This document shows, piece after piece, positions 1 to 15,000 of a stretch of 64,000 bases of DNA. Positions within the stretch are counted from its first letter, which is position 1. Each line of letters opens with the position of its first letter. Where the stretch lies: contig JAILWY010000014.1 of assembly GCA_022113835.1 (NCBI GenBank), positions 8,495,501-8,559,500 on the forward strand. The letters run 5' to 3'. Both the position numbers and the translations under genes were made by a program. The notes under the pieces are model-generated. The model saw only the letters and a list, made by a program, of their open reading frames with translations, searched no databases and was not told the DNA's origin. Source of the stretch: Atopsyche davidsoni (Eukaryota; Arthropoda; Insecta; Trichoptera; Hydrobiosidae).

Positions 1-3000
1 ACAATTTAACTAAAAATAAACGCCTAAATATACCCCATCAATCGATTTTGCATCATTTCATAAAATACAAAGCGTAGGCATCTTAAAAACATCCTTTTCG
101 GGCTTCGATCCAAGGGCTTATTTTTTTGTTTTTGAGATATTTTTCATCAGACTTTCGGAATTAAATTTTTCAAGCAAGTAAAGCTTTTTAGTAAGATATT
201 GATTTTCCTAATATTGCAAATTTATTTTTAGATAAAGAATTTATCCTAAATATTCACAGATCAACAGTATTTCATTAATCTTTGTGAAGATATTATATAT
301 TTGCAAAAAACCCACACTTGACCAACTGAGAAGGCAGTTGGCCTGCTTTTGTTTGAATTAAAGCTGCCGTAAAATGTAAATGCTTCATGAAATTAAAAAA
401 ACAAAATTAATATTGCACCGTAGGCGACTTTAAAAGCCTGAGATTAAATTAAATTTCGTCTCCAGTTAAATTGCAAATTTATTCACCTATAAATAAAATT
501 ACTTACCTGAGTTTTTCGTTTAAAATACTGAATGTTTCATTACTCCTAAGATATATAGAGATAATTTTTCAAGATTTCGTTTTATGTTGGACTCTATTTC
601 AATAGTTTTTTTAAGTAAATCTAGTAAAAAAGGAATGCAAAAATCTTCCTGATTTTTTACTGTGTTACTATACTTTTTAAAATTTAATTTATTGTGTTTC
701 AAACATATAAGATTTTTTTTTCGTATTTTTATACTTAGTATTCTGTATTCTGTAAAAATATTTTATTACTAAAATATTTAATAGCTCAAATTTACTAAAC
801 ATACAAAACGGTTGATAAATTTTCCTTTGTTCTTTTATAAATATTATTTCAAAATATACAAACTAAAAAAAATATTTGAAGCTTCCGCCAGGGCGTTGTA
901 AGTTTCTTTCATGAAAGACGTTTTTTCAAAACTGATGAATAAAAACAAAAGCACGTCGCTTAGAAAATCTTCTGTGGACGAATGAAAGCACTGAGAAGAA
1001 AAAAGGTTTCATAAATACACGATTTTTCAACGCAAAGAGATGTTTTCGGTTAACTGAGCTGAAAAACAATATCTGATCCAGCCGTCTCGAGACAACTTAA
1101 AACTTCAGTGCGAGCACTTATGTACCCATTATAATAGGTTAAGGAAACAAGTTTCTTTCCTAGATATAAATTTACACATATCTTTAGCTTTGTAATGAGA
1201 TACAGTAAGCACCTGTTTCTGAATGGATCACTAAACATGGAATACATGATTATAAAAAACTTATCCGTTTAATACTTTGGCTTTTGTATTTTTAGGCTCA
1301 TTGTATATTTTATCACATAAATAACAACAATATTTGAATTTATATTAGCCCTTCTAAGTTTTTGTCGGGATGTAAGCCGAGAAGAATACCTTCATCAGAT
1401 ATTTTGTGTTATATCTGGCCCATGTCGTATTAATAAATCTTATCCTTGCGAGTCTGTAAATGACGGGCAAACAAAAAACTAAATGAAGAAGTTCGCGGCG
1501 GTGAGGTATGCGTTATTAATAAAGTTTCAGGGTGTGCTTTGTTTGAAATATTTGAGGCAGGAAAAGCCTTACAATATTTTAATCATTAGCGGTATAATCA
1601 TTTTAAGTAATCGTGGGGAAATTATTTTTCACCTATTTTACATTGATTGAAGCTAAACTAAAATATCCAAATTATTTGTTTGAGATGCTAGGCCGGGAAC
1701 AATGCCGCTAAGCTTCTTGTATAAACTTGTTTGAATAACCTATTACGTCAATTATAAATTGACAGTTTAGATTCAATCGAGGCGAAACTTCGCAGGACTT
1801 TAGAATTCGGCAGGTCTAATCAGCTTAAGGATTAACTTAAAATCCCAAGTTTAAACGCGTATTTAATTAGTTGTATTGTAATTACTTCCTTTGTATGAAT
1901 ATTTATCGTAACAAAATTGATTTATAATTAATATGAGCACATTATTAGCATTGGTGCTGATTACGTAAAATTGAACAGAATTTTTTTTATTTTCCCCGAT
2001 TTTCATCTAAGTCTCTGTTTGTAAAATTTTACAACGAAAAAATCATTTTGTTACTAACCTCACGGAAAAATAAAGAATAGTTGGCATGTGAGCTGAGAGT
2101 GTCACGAAGACTCTTCTTCGTATCATCCCTTCCGTACCCCGGGGGATGTTCTTTCACTGCCTATAAATGTCTTAGGTTTATTTCACTTTCTTTATTCTGA
2201 ATCTAACAAGATACGTGTGCTTTTTATTGTGACTATTGATGCAAATAATGCCATAGAAATTGATATAAATGAGACGCATATATTCCTACTGGAAACATTT
2301 ATATTCCAAAAAAAACTGTTATATCTACATGAGAATGTCTTCTTATACTACAAACTTGACTTATCGAAAATAGATTTGTCTTTCTGAACTACAAAAGAAA
2401 GAATAATGATTTCATTGTGTCAGTTGAGCATCGATTTCTAAGACTAAATGATGTGACCTCCTATAAGATTCAGGTTGTAACACTCAATATTTGAACAATA
2501 TTTTTTTGTGAGTGCTTTCGCTTTTCAAGTCTAATGAAGCTCTTAAAAAGTGAAGGCGCTCACAAACAAAAATATATTTTTTCCATTTAGCTATTTATAT
2601 TTGTTTTCATTATAATTACCTCGCTTAACAATGTTAAAACAAAAAGACACAAAATTTTATTCAAAAGAAAAAAAATTATTTATTAGTATATATTTTTAAA
2701 AACAATTACTGATATTATTGTTTTTTACTAATTAAAATGTTATTTTATGTAAGAATTGATAAATTTACTTACTGCCGTATGCAAAACATCATCTCAATGC
2801 GTAAATTTTCAATATAACACAGGATTTATCTAAATGCTGATTTAATATTATGACGAAGCTGCCTATCATTTTACGAACGATCAGTTTTGCAGAAATCTTT
2901 TTACAAATAGTAAGATTTCCATAGCCTTAACATATTTTGCACCTCCATTGCTAACATTACGTTATTTCGAGTACGTGGAATAAATTTCCCGGGAACAATA

Positions 3001-6000
3001 CTTTACGTGTATTGAATAAAGTAGCCAAATTGATGTCTTTTTAGTCACTTTTACATAAATGTAATACAGGACTAACGCTGCAGCCGAAGCGCCCTAAGAA
3101 ATTTTCTTTACGATGAAATTATTCATCTTTAGCCCCATTAGATCCGGAATGGGATTTAATATTATTCGGACTCCTTCAGAATTTTAATGTGTATTTGTTT
3201 TTTTACTTTTATATCCGAGACTTTTTCAATCAAAGTTTCTGATGGCTTTTCCAGTTATTGTAATGTTCTTTCGCAGAAGAAAGAACTGATAAATAAGAAA
3301 TAGAGATTCTATATATATTAGGCATAAATAATTTTATAAAAGCTTTTAATAAAAGGCACTGGACTTTTTTGTAAGTTTTTTTCTTTTAGTTAAGTGGTTA
3401 ACTCTCTAATAAAATTGTTTTACTGTCAATTTGTAATATCGCTAGCTGAAGTTCTCTGAGCCCTTCTAACGACGAATAGTGAAATTAACTCTCCACTGAT
3501 TTTCCAGTTCTTGCCTGCAACACAAACTCGATTATTACAGCAACCGAGCTCTGTATGTCAAGCCAACCGATAAATTACAACACAAGCGAATTCCTATATC
3601 TAAATTCGACTGATTTTACTATCTATTGATTGAGTTTTTGTTAATCAATCATAATGAGTGTCATTTTGTCAGTTTTTTCATTTAATACTTTTTCTATGTG
3701 TATTAATATTTGTTAAAACATGTGCTAGATTAACTACTAAATGTTTATTAAAGTTAATACATTCTTACTTCAATGGATTTGCTACTTACTCTAATCAATA
3801 AAGCTGATTACCCATCACTGTATGTACACCTGTCATCAAATATACTCTGGAATTTGATATCGAGCTTTGATTGACGTTTCAGGGGTCGCATGATATAAAA
3901 TTTAGTCAAAATTACACTATTCAATAATATTTTGTGCAAATCACAGTGAGAAATAAGTTTAAAAGGTAAAAAAAATGAAGTAAGATCGTTAGGTAAACAA
4001 TAATTTTTAAATATGTATCAAAAGTAATTGCATCATTTTATAAATTTCCCTAAAACACAGTAATTTTAACGCAGAATATTAAAGGGGTATGTTCAAACAG
4101 ACAGGAATATTTACAATCACTAGTGATTCGTGAAAATAAAAATATTTTATTTAATAAAAAAATAAAACAAATTTCTCTGTTGTTTATTAAACTCAAGAAG
4201 CTTTCTTTTTATGAGAATTCTTATATAACTTGATGAATTTCGTAATGGTATAAGATTTGAAGTCACGGTGGCATGTATAAAAATAAAATTCACAAAAATA
4301 GTTTGTGTTCCATCAAATCCAACCCACGTCTTATGTTATATGACAGTGTACATTATATGAGATGAATAATGTTAATTTTTCGAATAGCAATATGATTTTC
4401 TAGACAAAATTTGCATGTTTTTAGATCTCGGCGAGTAATGGACAACTTTGTGATATTACGTTGATTTGTATTTGGATTATTTAAGTACAAACTTTTTTTC
4501 TTAATATCTATGTGAATAGTAATGAATTATTTTATGTACATACTCTAACAGTGAATTTTACAATTCACAATAACGTTTTGATAAATATATATTTTATTTT
4601 CTTTATTTAGATGAAAGATTCCAAGTAACTATTATACTATCGAAACCACTGTCATCAATCATAGCTTCATCCCCTCATAATACTTGAAACTATTCACATA
4701 GCCTTAACACCGCTTTATTTTGTTTGACTCTTTGACTTGATCGATTAACTGGGTGTATTTTTTTTGAACTCAGTTTTTTTTGTCTCTGCGATGCTATGTG
4801 TTTGCTGACATTTCGTTTTAATGTAAAATTTTGCAAATCACTCCTATTTTTGAAGAGTCACCTCTGTGATTAAATCTTGCCGTTTTCTGGGCGCATCCAT
4901 TAAACTTCAACGTCAATATATATTTTTTCAAGTGTCGATATCGCATTAATCGTGAAAATGAACAAAAAAAACTTTTCTATGGATAGCTTTAGTCAAAAAA
5001 ATTTACCAATTTCTATTTGATGAATGTCATCAACATAACTACCGAGAGACCAGTGTTATGATATAAATTTCTCAGAATATATGTAATGCTTAGTTAAGTT
5101 AAAAGCTTTTCTTCTTTTTTTGCTCTTACTTAATTACGTTCATCTACAAAACTTCTTCGCGGGTATTAAGTTCTTTCTCTACAAGCAGTCTGCAATTACG
5201 TGACATTGACATGTGCTTTATTTACATACTTAATAAATATGTATTGTGTTGAAAATATAATCGAAATCATTCATCATAGGTGTAAATTCAACGCATTTGC
5301 GTAATGCGCAATATCTGTATATGATAAGTAAAATTATTGATTTTCCTTTACTTGGTAAATTTGATTGATTCGTGACAATTCCATGATCATTATATTTCAG
5401 CTCTAGATATTATCAATGAATCATAAAAAAAATACTTCTCAAATAACATTTTTCCAACAACCTGATTTATGATCTCTGATACGATCTAACTGACATGTTT
5501 TCAAAGCTAAAATGACAGTTTCTGATATTAACCGCGATTTTGTATGCAATATAGTCAGGATTGGTATTTTACATACACGTCACCACTCATACTAGATGCA
5601 GTTCTAAATATTAACATATCCTGGTATATGTCTACTTGTATTTCCAACATCAATATTTTACATTGGATTTATATATTTTCTAGTATATTTGATACTTATC
5701 TCTTTTGATACATTAAGGTATAAAGTTATTTATCTTTTTAATTTTTAGAGCTTTTATTGTAATAAAGTAATTACTAAAAGACATGATTATGTACTCTCTG
5801 ACATTTACTTCCAAATAATTTTTATTACGTTCTACACAGACTTTCAACTTTTATATTTTTTTACCAAAAAAACTCTGCTTTGAAAAACAGGAAAGTAAAA
5901 AATATAAATAATATTGAGTTGAACTCAGTAAAACTCCCTAGACTATTTTACTAAAAGAGACAAGTCCGCAATATAATATTAATAAATGCTTTAAAAAACT

Positions 6001-9000
6001 GATGAAATTGATTATGAAAATATTGTTTTCTATTTTTCTATGTTATGAGTATAATAATACAAATTTTGTATTTAAAGAGGCAAAAACAACCTCAATGCGA
6101 AAAATATATGATAATTCTGCTCTTTTGATAATAAAATAAATAATTTAATAAGTAATTGATTTGATAATAAAACTTCTCAGTAAAAAACGCACTTTAATTT
6201 TTACATCAAAAAAATAAACTACCTGTCTTGTTTCATATAAACATCAATAATATTTTAATTCAAAGATTTGAATTTCAATCAATTCACTATCTAACTATCT
6301 TATTTCCATCTTCATAAAATAACGTTTTTTTATGTTTTACGTTCATAAACTTCAGAGTTGAGCCCTTTGTATATTAGATAACAAATTATAATGTTCTTGT
6401 TTAAGTGTTCAACCCATTTTGCTATCTTGGAACTTACTTAACGTCACAACCTTTTTTCAAATTCGCACTCGTTGCATCTCTTAAGAGCACGTTAACAATG
6501 GCTTTGAACAAAGTAAAACGCTTCTAAATTCTGCTAGAGTACGTATGTATCAGCCTGTCCATCTTTATGGGTGGATTAAGTAATTAAACTGGAAGGAACC
6601 TTATTCAGTAAGCTCCTAGCTGAGAATAATGGACGCCTGGATAGCTAAATAGATATATCTCTTGTGTGGTTTTCTTGAAACAATGCATCTTTTTTCTCAC
6701 TTTAAGCTTTTCTGGATAATTAACATTGTACTCGCTATCTCATTCTGAAAACACTAAAAAGAATACGTGCATGGTTTTAGATGCTTATTTTGTAATAAGA
6801 TAAGGTTAACTTTAGTCCATGTTAAACGTTGATTTTTCTTATTTGAAAACGACAATAAATAACTTCGCTATTCAGCAAAAAAAATTGCACAATAAATAAA
6901 ATTTTAGAAATATTTAAACCAAATCACAAAAATTTTTGTGAAAAATCTTTTATATTAATGTTAAAACTAAGACTTATTTTATATTTAATTTAAAATATCT
7001 ATTTTAAAAATCCAAAAAGACGTTGGTAACAGTTGTGTGATAAAAAAACCTCAATTAACAACCAATTTTATTTTTACTCTGCTTTAAAGACCACTTTTGA
7101 TATTTTTTTCTTATTTTAGGGACTTATTGGTCGATAATTTTCAAACGACTTGAATTAAAGTAAGAAAGCACTCACTTTAAGAGAACTAACTAAGAGTAAT
7201 TATTATATGAAGAGAGTATTCTTTCTTTACAGAAAGATGAATTGCTCTCTTAAGAAAAGTACGTAAGAATATTCATGCGGAGAGACTCCAATATCCAGTA
7301 GTAACAAAAAGTTCTGAAACTATTTATATTATTAAGTGTCTAATAATTTTCAGTCTTTTGTCGTAGTTCCCTTAACTAAGTTCATGAAAAATTGTTCTTT
7401 AGAAACTTACATATTTAATTTTCATTTGCAACCTTATGATTACTTAAGAAATTTATACTTAATACTTTTACTTCGTTCAGCAATTATAAGGTAATTCATG
7501 TTTATTGATCAATGTTTTCTTGGTTCGGTGAATTTACATTTATTAGAATTATTTAAAGCATTATTATAATCTGTTTTAATAAATAAAAAAAAATCAAATG
7601 TCTATTGTTTTTAAAACGTTTTTTATTTTTTTTTAAATTACCAAATAAAAACAGTTTTATTATTTTGTCAAAAATAGTATTTCGTAACAAATAAATCATT
7701 GCTTTTATATTTATAAACTGGTATAAAGTGTATCTGAGGTAACTATTTATTCTAAACTCGTTATGATTGTCTACTTTTTACTTATCTACGTGTTTTACTG
7801 TAGCTATAAAATCCGTTATCCTTTAGAAGGACCGCACATCAGACAGATCGTTTGTATGAATTCTATGAAAGAAAGATATTAACTTATCTCAGAAAAAGAA
7901 ATTTTTTATTTCATTTTTCTCATTATATATAGACATTGAATTATCACTGAAGAGATTGCTTTTTCTATGGTTTTTATAAATTTATCAAACATCTTGAAAA
8001 TACTTAATATGGTTACAAAGAATAAGTGAAATTTGAATAGTTGATTTTAATGAAAGACCTAGAAAAATATTGGTGATTTTACTGCGCGATTAATTTGAGA
8101 TTTGAGGTATTTTTGAGGTATATTTGAGGTGACATGAATGCTTTAGGATTATAAAATAATTTATTATTTTATTCCCATTAAGAACGTGATTGATTATTGA
8201 TATTTATGACAGATTGATAATGACAAGTATGTTTTGCTCAAATGACGAGAGTCTCCTAAGGAGGTTTTTATTTAGATTAGAAAGCGCTACAATATCTAGC
8301 AGACACGAATACTCGATGCGGGAGCTTTTGAATATATTTTCTTTCGTAGCTCTCAAGTTAACCAGATCTCACGGGCCTAATGGCGGTGATGTGGTACATT
8401 TAGGCGGTCCTTTCGGTTTACCCTGCAGATTCCCTTTTTTGTGTCGTGCCATTCCACCCGCATTAAAGATAACCTCATTCACGTGGTCGGGAGATCCCCA
8501 CTTGATCCGCATTTGAGTTTTTAAAACTTTGCGTTGTATTATTTGTATTTGTAATTTACTTCAATTGAAAAAATAAACGTACTCACAGGATCACCACATC
8601 AATTATATTCGCATTTGTCGCTTAAATTAAAAGTAAAATCTACGCTCAAAAACTTCCTTAAAGCTTCGCTAACTTTTTTTTTCTATCAGTTATTTAAATT
8701 TATTTCTTACATTATATATTTCCGTTATTATTTTACGGTATTATTTTTAATTTAGAACTAAACTCTACAAAAATGATTATCATATAGTTATCATATAGAT
8801 AGATTACCACTAGTTGGCTGCAAATAACACACACTCATATGTCGTATCTAGCAAGTAGTTTCAAAAACTTAAGTTAAGTTAAACAATGTTGAAAAATGAA
8901 AGTCAATCTTTGTAAGTAAATTTGACAGCAAATTTAAGTTTGCAAATATTTAATTTAAAAAAAAAGTTATAAGAAATAGAACTACAATTTAGTTTCATTG

Positions 9001-12000
9001 CTATCCTTTATCTTTATATATTGCTTAATTTCAAACTTGATACTCTCATACATGATATAATATTTTTTTATCTTAGACTGACTGACTGTCATATTAACAA
9101 ATAAACAGAATTTTTTTACGTATTGGTTAATAATATTCCATTTTTATCTTCTATTTTACTGTGCTTCTTTATTTTTTTGGTAATGCTATTTTGTTGAATT
9201 TTGTTTAACCAAACTAGCCTTAAGCCTTCTTTATAATTCTTTTTGTGGCAGTTGTTGCAGTTTTTATAAATAAATAATGTTCCTGTATATTAAACTTCAC
9301 TATGCGATAGTTACGCTTTTTCCAGAGACGTACAACTTACCCTGCGGTAACATTCACAGAGTGTGGTGTTAGATACAGTTAAAGACTACCCTAATGCACA
9401 TAGATGGAAAGAGATTTTTCTTCTTGAAGCTTCTTATAAACTCATACGTTATTCTATGTGAACAAACTGAGTGCACACTCGTGTCAAGCATTACTGCAGC
9501 GAAACATTTCATGCATTTTTATTACAAAATCAAAGGAATGTGCTTTTCTACCGTTTATAATAACACAAAGCCCCTTACGTAATTTTTATTTAACCAAATA
9601 TATTTAATAATATTTTAAGTTCAATTACTATATTATTATTTAAAAACACAAGTTGTAAACGATTACAACATTCAATTTTTGACACGAAAATTTAAAAATA
9701 TATTTTTTTTCTTTGAGCTGCTAGAAACACACATTTTATTTAACAACTTTTCAACGAAATTTTAAATTTAATACCTGCCCTTAAGCTTTAATCTAACTTT
9801 TGATACATTTTTTTCATAATAACTCCACGGCACGCACTTACCCCCTAACCCCATTTCTCCGCAAAGAACTCAAAAGAACCTGCAGACACTAAAAAGTGCC
9901 GAGCTGAAAGAACTACTTTGGGCCGTTCTTGTCCCCTTCTAGGAAAAGTATTTCAATTTAAAATGGAAGGAGTTGTATTAAAATAAACATTACATATTAA
10001 AAAAAAAGTTTTGGAGAAAATATTTCATTCGGGAATCTAAGAGATTATTTTCCAAATAATAATCAATGTTCAAATATTAATATAAACCCTGTTTCACATG
10101 TATATTTATTTATCACTAAGAAGTGCAAAACAACTCAATTATAATCGCTCTTTTGATCTTAATCCATCCAAAAGTACCATCAGCTTAAATTGTGTGCCAC
10201 TACTTGTTTCTCAGACTACTATTGGAGCATTTTTATTTCCAATAGATACGTTTAAGCTTCCAATTCGTTACACGAATTTCAGGAACAAAAAAAACTTTAT
10301 TTCAAAGTCAAATGAATATTGTTCAAACAGATGTTGAGCTCTAATGATATAGCATTGTAATATACACCAGATTTAAAAGCACAATGGTTATGGGATACAA
10401 AAAAACTGGAAAAGGAAAAGTCGCAGACTCTTTTGTGTTGTTACATTCGTTTCTCGACGTGTCCCCGCCTATCTCTCTTCCTCTAACTTAAGTAGCAAAC
10501 TTCCAAGCTTCTGATGTCGAATTTATAAAATTATAGAGCTTACAAAACATCACAAAATATAGTATGATACCACAAATTATTTTTAGAATCAGAACCAAAT
10601 ATTAAAATATATTGTATCTTTGACACTTGATGGCTTATAAAAAATTGGAAATAAATAAAAATAATTCATTGATTTATTATGTTGTCTTAATCAGTCATGA
10701 TAATTATATCGAAAGATTTAATTTAAATTACTTATTGTGTAGATTTTTTGAGATGCTACTGCGCAATTCGACTGATAAACTATAAACATGAGAGGAAGCA
10801 GAATTACAAAACGAATAAGTCTACAGCTAGAAATTTAACTTAGGTTTGCTTTTTGAGTAATGAAGCTAATTTATTTGATCAGGTAGCGCTTCCTATTTCA
10901 ATTCCACGTTTCTGCCTTTCGCGCTTTCATGATCCGACGAAAAATGAGCTAACGTGCCATATACATATGCGCTTAAAACAATACACATAAGCTCCTTACA
11001 TACTTCTTAAACAAAACAAATAAAGATAACGCCAAACACGACACTATATGTAAGAAATAAAGCTTAATAAATCTTTAACTCACCACCAAAACGTAAATTA
11101 TATTATTTGCTTCAGAATTGGATCTTGATTTAATTTTCACATCTCGCCACATCGTTTATCTGATACGCTTAAAGACAAAGAAACCAGAATTATTCCGTGG
11201 TATTCCGTTGCCAAACAATGCATACCAGTACACCTGGTGATGCTCAGAACTCACCTGGTCACTTAGTTTTTGCTGGATTTGGGTCTACCTAAGGGTTGAA
11301 ACTGCTAAGTGCTGAAAAACTAATTGGGTTTGCCGAAAATATATAACAAGGGTTTTTGTAAAAGCTTAGAAGTTTGTAAGTGTACCTATAAACATGATTA
11401 TGTTAGAAACGTGGCACTGAATATAATTCACGTAATTTGGTCCTAGAGTCTAAAACAAAATAGCACGTTAATATTTAATAAACACGTGCCTAAGTTTTTC
11501 CGAAAATATTCCAGTATGTAGGCTATTTGAAACTTTTTCAATATAAAGATACCCAATGTTTTGGTAGAATTAATTAACGTAGGAAAAAAGTGCTTAAATC
11601 ATCAGTTTAAAATGTAATCAAGTGCTATTGTGAATAACTGACCAGCAAACTACAACTCTCTAAAACGGAAATGATGAATAAACTTTCTAACTATGATATA
11701 CATATTTTAAAATATCGTAAGTTAATGTTATTGCCAATAACATTACCGACAGAACTCCAGAAGACGAGAATTTGTGTTGTATATTTTATTATATTTCAAA
11801 TAAATAATCATGAACATTTTGTAAAATGTGTTTATTCAAGCAGAAAATATTGATGTTTCTCCGATTTTATTTTACAAACAATAAATATAAATAGCCAAAT
11901 ATGAAGTACAGATCAAACAAGGCAGTGACAAAAAAACTGTTTTAATTCCCTTAAAGTGTTTTCGCTTTATTTATGTAATATATTCTGTGTTAATTTTCAA

Positions 12001-15000
12001 TACTTTATTGAAATACGCCATTTTATTAAATTTATTTATTGTACTCGTGATAATTGATTCGCTCACTATTTGCATATGTTTAAATTAAAAATTATATTTT
12101 TGATATTTTAATTTTTGCAAATTCAGTAAGGCTCGATGGATAGGGTTAATGTGTTAATAACCAAATCGCTAAGATATAATTTTAAATAAATTATTTTATA
12201 TATTTACTAAAAATTATCTTACGCAAATAGATACAAGTTTACCTCGTGGATCTGTAGAAATAAGATTAACCATTTTTTAAAAACTTTTTTTATACATATT
12301 TTTCGTAAAAAATGCGATAATTACCTCTAGTGGACGTTAATTACTTTTGTACGTCAGTAAAATTGCATCACGAGGGTTCTGAAAATTTTTAATTTCGCTT
12401 TTAATATTTGAAGTTTTTATATTACTAAAAGAAATCTATGCGCTGCAACTCAAAGCATGAAACAAAAACATGAAAAACCACAACTTTGATTAGGATTGGT
12501 AAAAATAGCAGCCTGCCAAAGTTCACTTCCTACCAAGACACGTTTATGATTTAAATTTTAATTTAAAATAATATTTAACAAGATTTTCATAACATAATAC
12601 TTGGCATTAAAAGTATGATATTTTGAACTTCTAAAATTAAAACGCGATTTTTACAAATGGATAGTACGTACGACAAAATTTATAAAAATATTTTTTAAGG
12701 TGCAATCAACCATTTCATATTAACAACCAAAAATCACAATTTAATAGGCAAATATTGGAAAAAATATTTATTCGTGACTGCCTCGTTTTTGGAGTTATTA
12801 GTTATTTTATATACAAAAGCACGGAAATCTTTTAGCAGTGCCTTGTTTTCTAAATGAAATGTCGATGTACAAATCAATTTTGTAATTAACAAAATTAAAA
12901 CTATTTATTTTCTTTTTTAATCACCCAGACTCTAATAAGGAAATTTTATATTAAGTAAAAAGTATGTAAAACATTAGACCACGAAGTTAAATTACCAAAA
13001 TATTATTTTTAATGCAATTTTTTTTGTGAAAAATATTTGCTATGCAGCAAAGCAGCATAAAATTATTTAAAGAACCATTAAAATAAATTAAGAATTATAA
13101 ATAAACAAACTATCTGTAATTTTGCTATGGATTTATTTTGTTTTATCAATTTTCATTCAGAAGTTACTTAGTTGCGTAGTCTAATTTGCACCTAAATCAC
13201 TTACTTTGATAATCTATTCGAAATAGGTCACAAAATTTACTTCAGTGATTCATATGCAAAGTAACGCCATTTATCGAAATGACTATTAATTTCCTTTTAG
13301 TTCAATGTCCATTATTATACACACATGAATAGCCTCCGAACTGCGCAGCCGCCTAATGTGTTATTGGTAAAAGTTCCAAAGAAAATTGATTTTCCAATGG
13401 CAAGGATTACTGAAAAATTTTGAACTAAATGTTTCCATTCTCGTCATTTGCAAATTAAAGCTAAGAAAAAAAAGTTTTACCTTACGTGTGTTCTTAAAAA
13501 AACAGCACAATTTTCTTCCAAGGTTACTTTTTTCTATAAAGAGTAATGCAATAATAACTCCTTGTTATTGTAAATAATAATCATAATTACTTTTTAAAAA
13601 ATTCAGTTTAACGGGGAGAATCTCGATACACAATTTTTACATGTTCGTGTATACACTCTATAATTTTTTTTTTAGTAAGGTGCATAAATGTCTAGATAAA
13701 ATATAAACCAAGCATATTTATTATTTTTATGTACAAGCAATAATGGTGTTCATGAAAATAATTATCGATGGGACACTTATTAAGAAGAGGTTCTTTATGC
13801 ACCGCAATCTACCAGGTACATAAAACCTGCCATAGTTAAGTAACGGCTTCTCAGATGCTTGCTTGACTTGCCTGACAAAGTTAAATATTTATGTTATCAT
13901 CAATGTTTTAAAAATTAAATAAATAAATATATTCGTCCTAATAAACATTTACTATACTTTTCAACAAATGTGAGTTTTATAGAAAAAAAATTCGATCAAT
14001 ATTTTTATTGGTTCACATGCTGTTGAATCGCCAGTATGTCTGACGGTGTAAATAAATAAGTAAATTCTTGTTAAAAAAGGCTACTTATTATAATTTGCTT
14101 TAATACTGCACGCAATTTTTGTGTAAAATACCTATAGTTAAACATAAAAAATCTTTTAAAAAAGCTATATTTTATAATAAAAACTTTTCGACCTTCAGTA
14201 AATACTAATAAAATAATTAAATCAGTGTCTTTAAGCCCCTTTTCGGGGGTAATAATAAACGTCAAATTAATTCAAAAGTTAATTTTATTATGCTCCGATA
14301 AAATGAGCCAGATTCTGAATGCTGAGACTGCCAAAAAATAAAGGCAAATATTTTTTTATGATATTTTTTTTAATCATTTAAAAATCAATATGCAGTGCAA
14401 GGTGTTTTCAACTTTTAAGTTTATTTTAATTACTTTTACGAATTTCATGTATTCAAAATTACGTTAAATAGTCAAAATGAAATCAAACATACAAATCGCG
14501 ACCATATTTGCTAATAGCACAATTAAAGCAAACGGCTCTCCGAACAATAAATAAATACAAACAATCTTATCTTACTATCTCTAGCACAGTCTTAAAGATA
14601 TTTCACATGAAATAGAATAGAGACGGCTTTTCAGGTTAATTAGGCATTGTATTCGCTTTCAAAGCCAGAATTATATTATAGCCCCATTTATCAGGATTAC
14701 AGTATAAGCTATACGCGGTTGATATAAAATACAGGCTCCTTTGCAGGATTTTTTGTGGTTGGTTAAATTTAAAGTGTGTATGCCGGTGTGCATTTTGGCA
14801 GTAAATTATAAAGACATAAGCTTCCCACAGCTGGCACATGTCACGTATTCGATTATGCCCACAGCTCACGAGGCCTGCCACCCTCACGACAGGCATCGCA
14901 ACATCCCTGACGTGGAGAAATTATACACATTACAACATCTCATTCCCATAATCATTTACCCGACTTACGCAGTGAGATTTGATAGCTACAAAAAATTCAA

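Noticed and set aside
8190..8516. 108-codon open frame on the plus strand
   Set aside because: No family resemblance. Its 3' half is just a GC-rich island that is also partly open on the other strand, so I list it only as an island.
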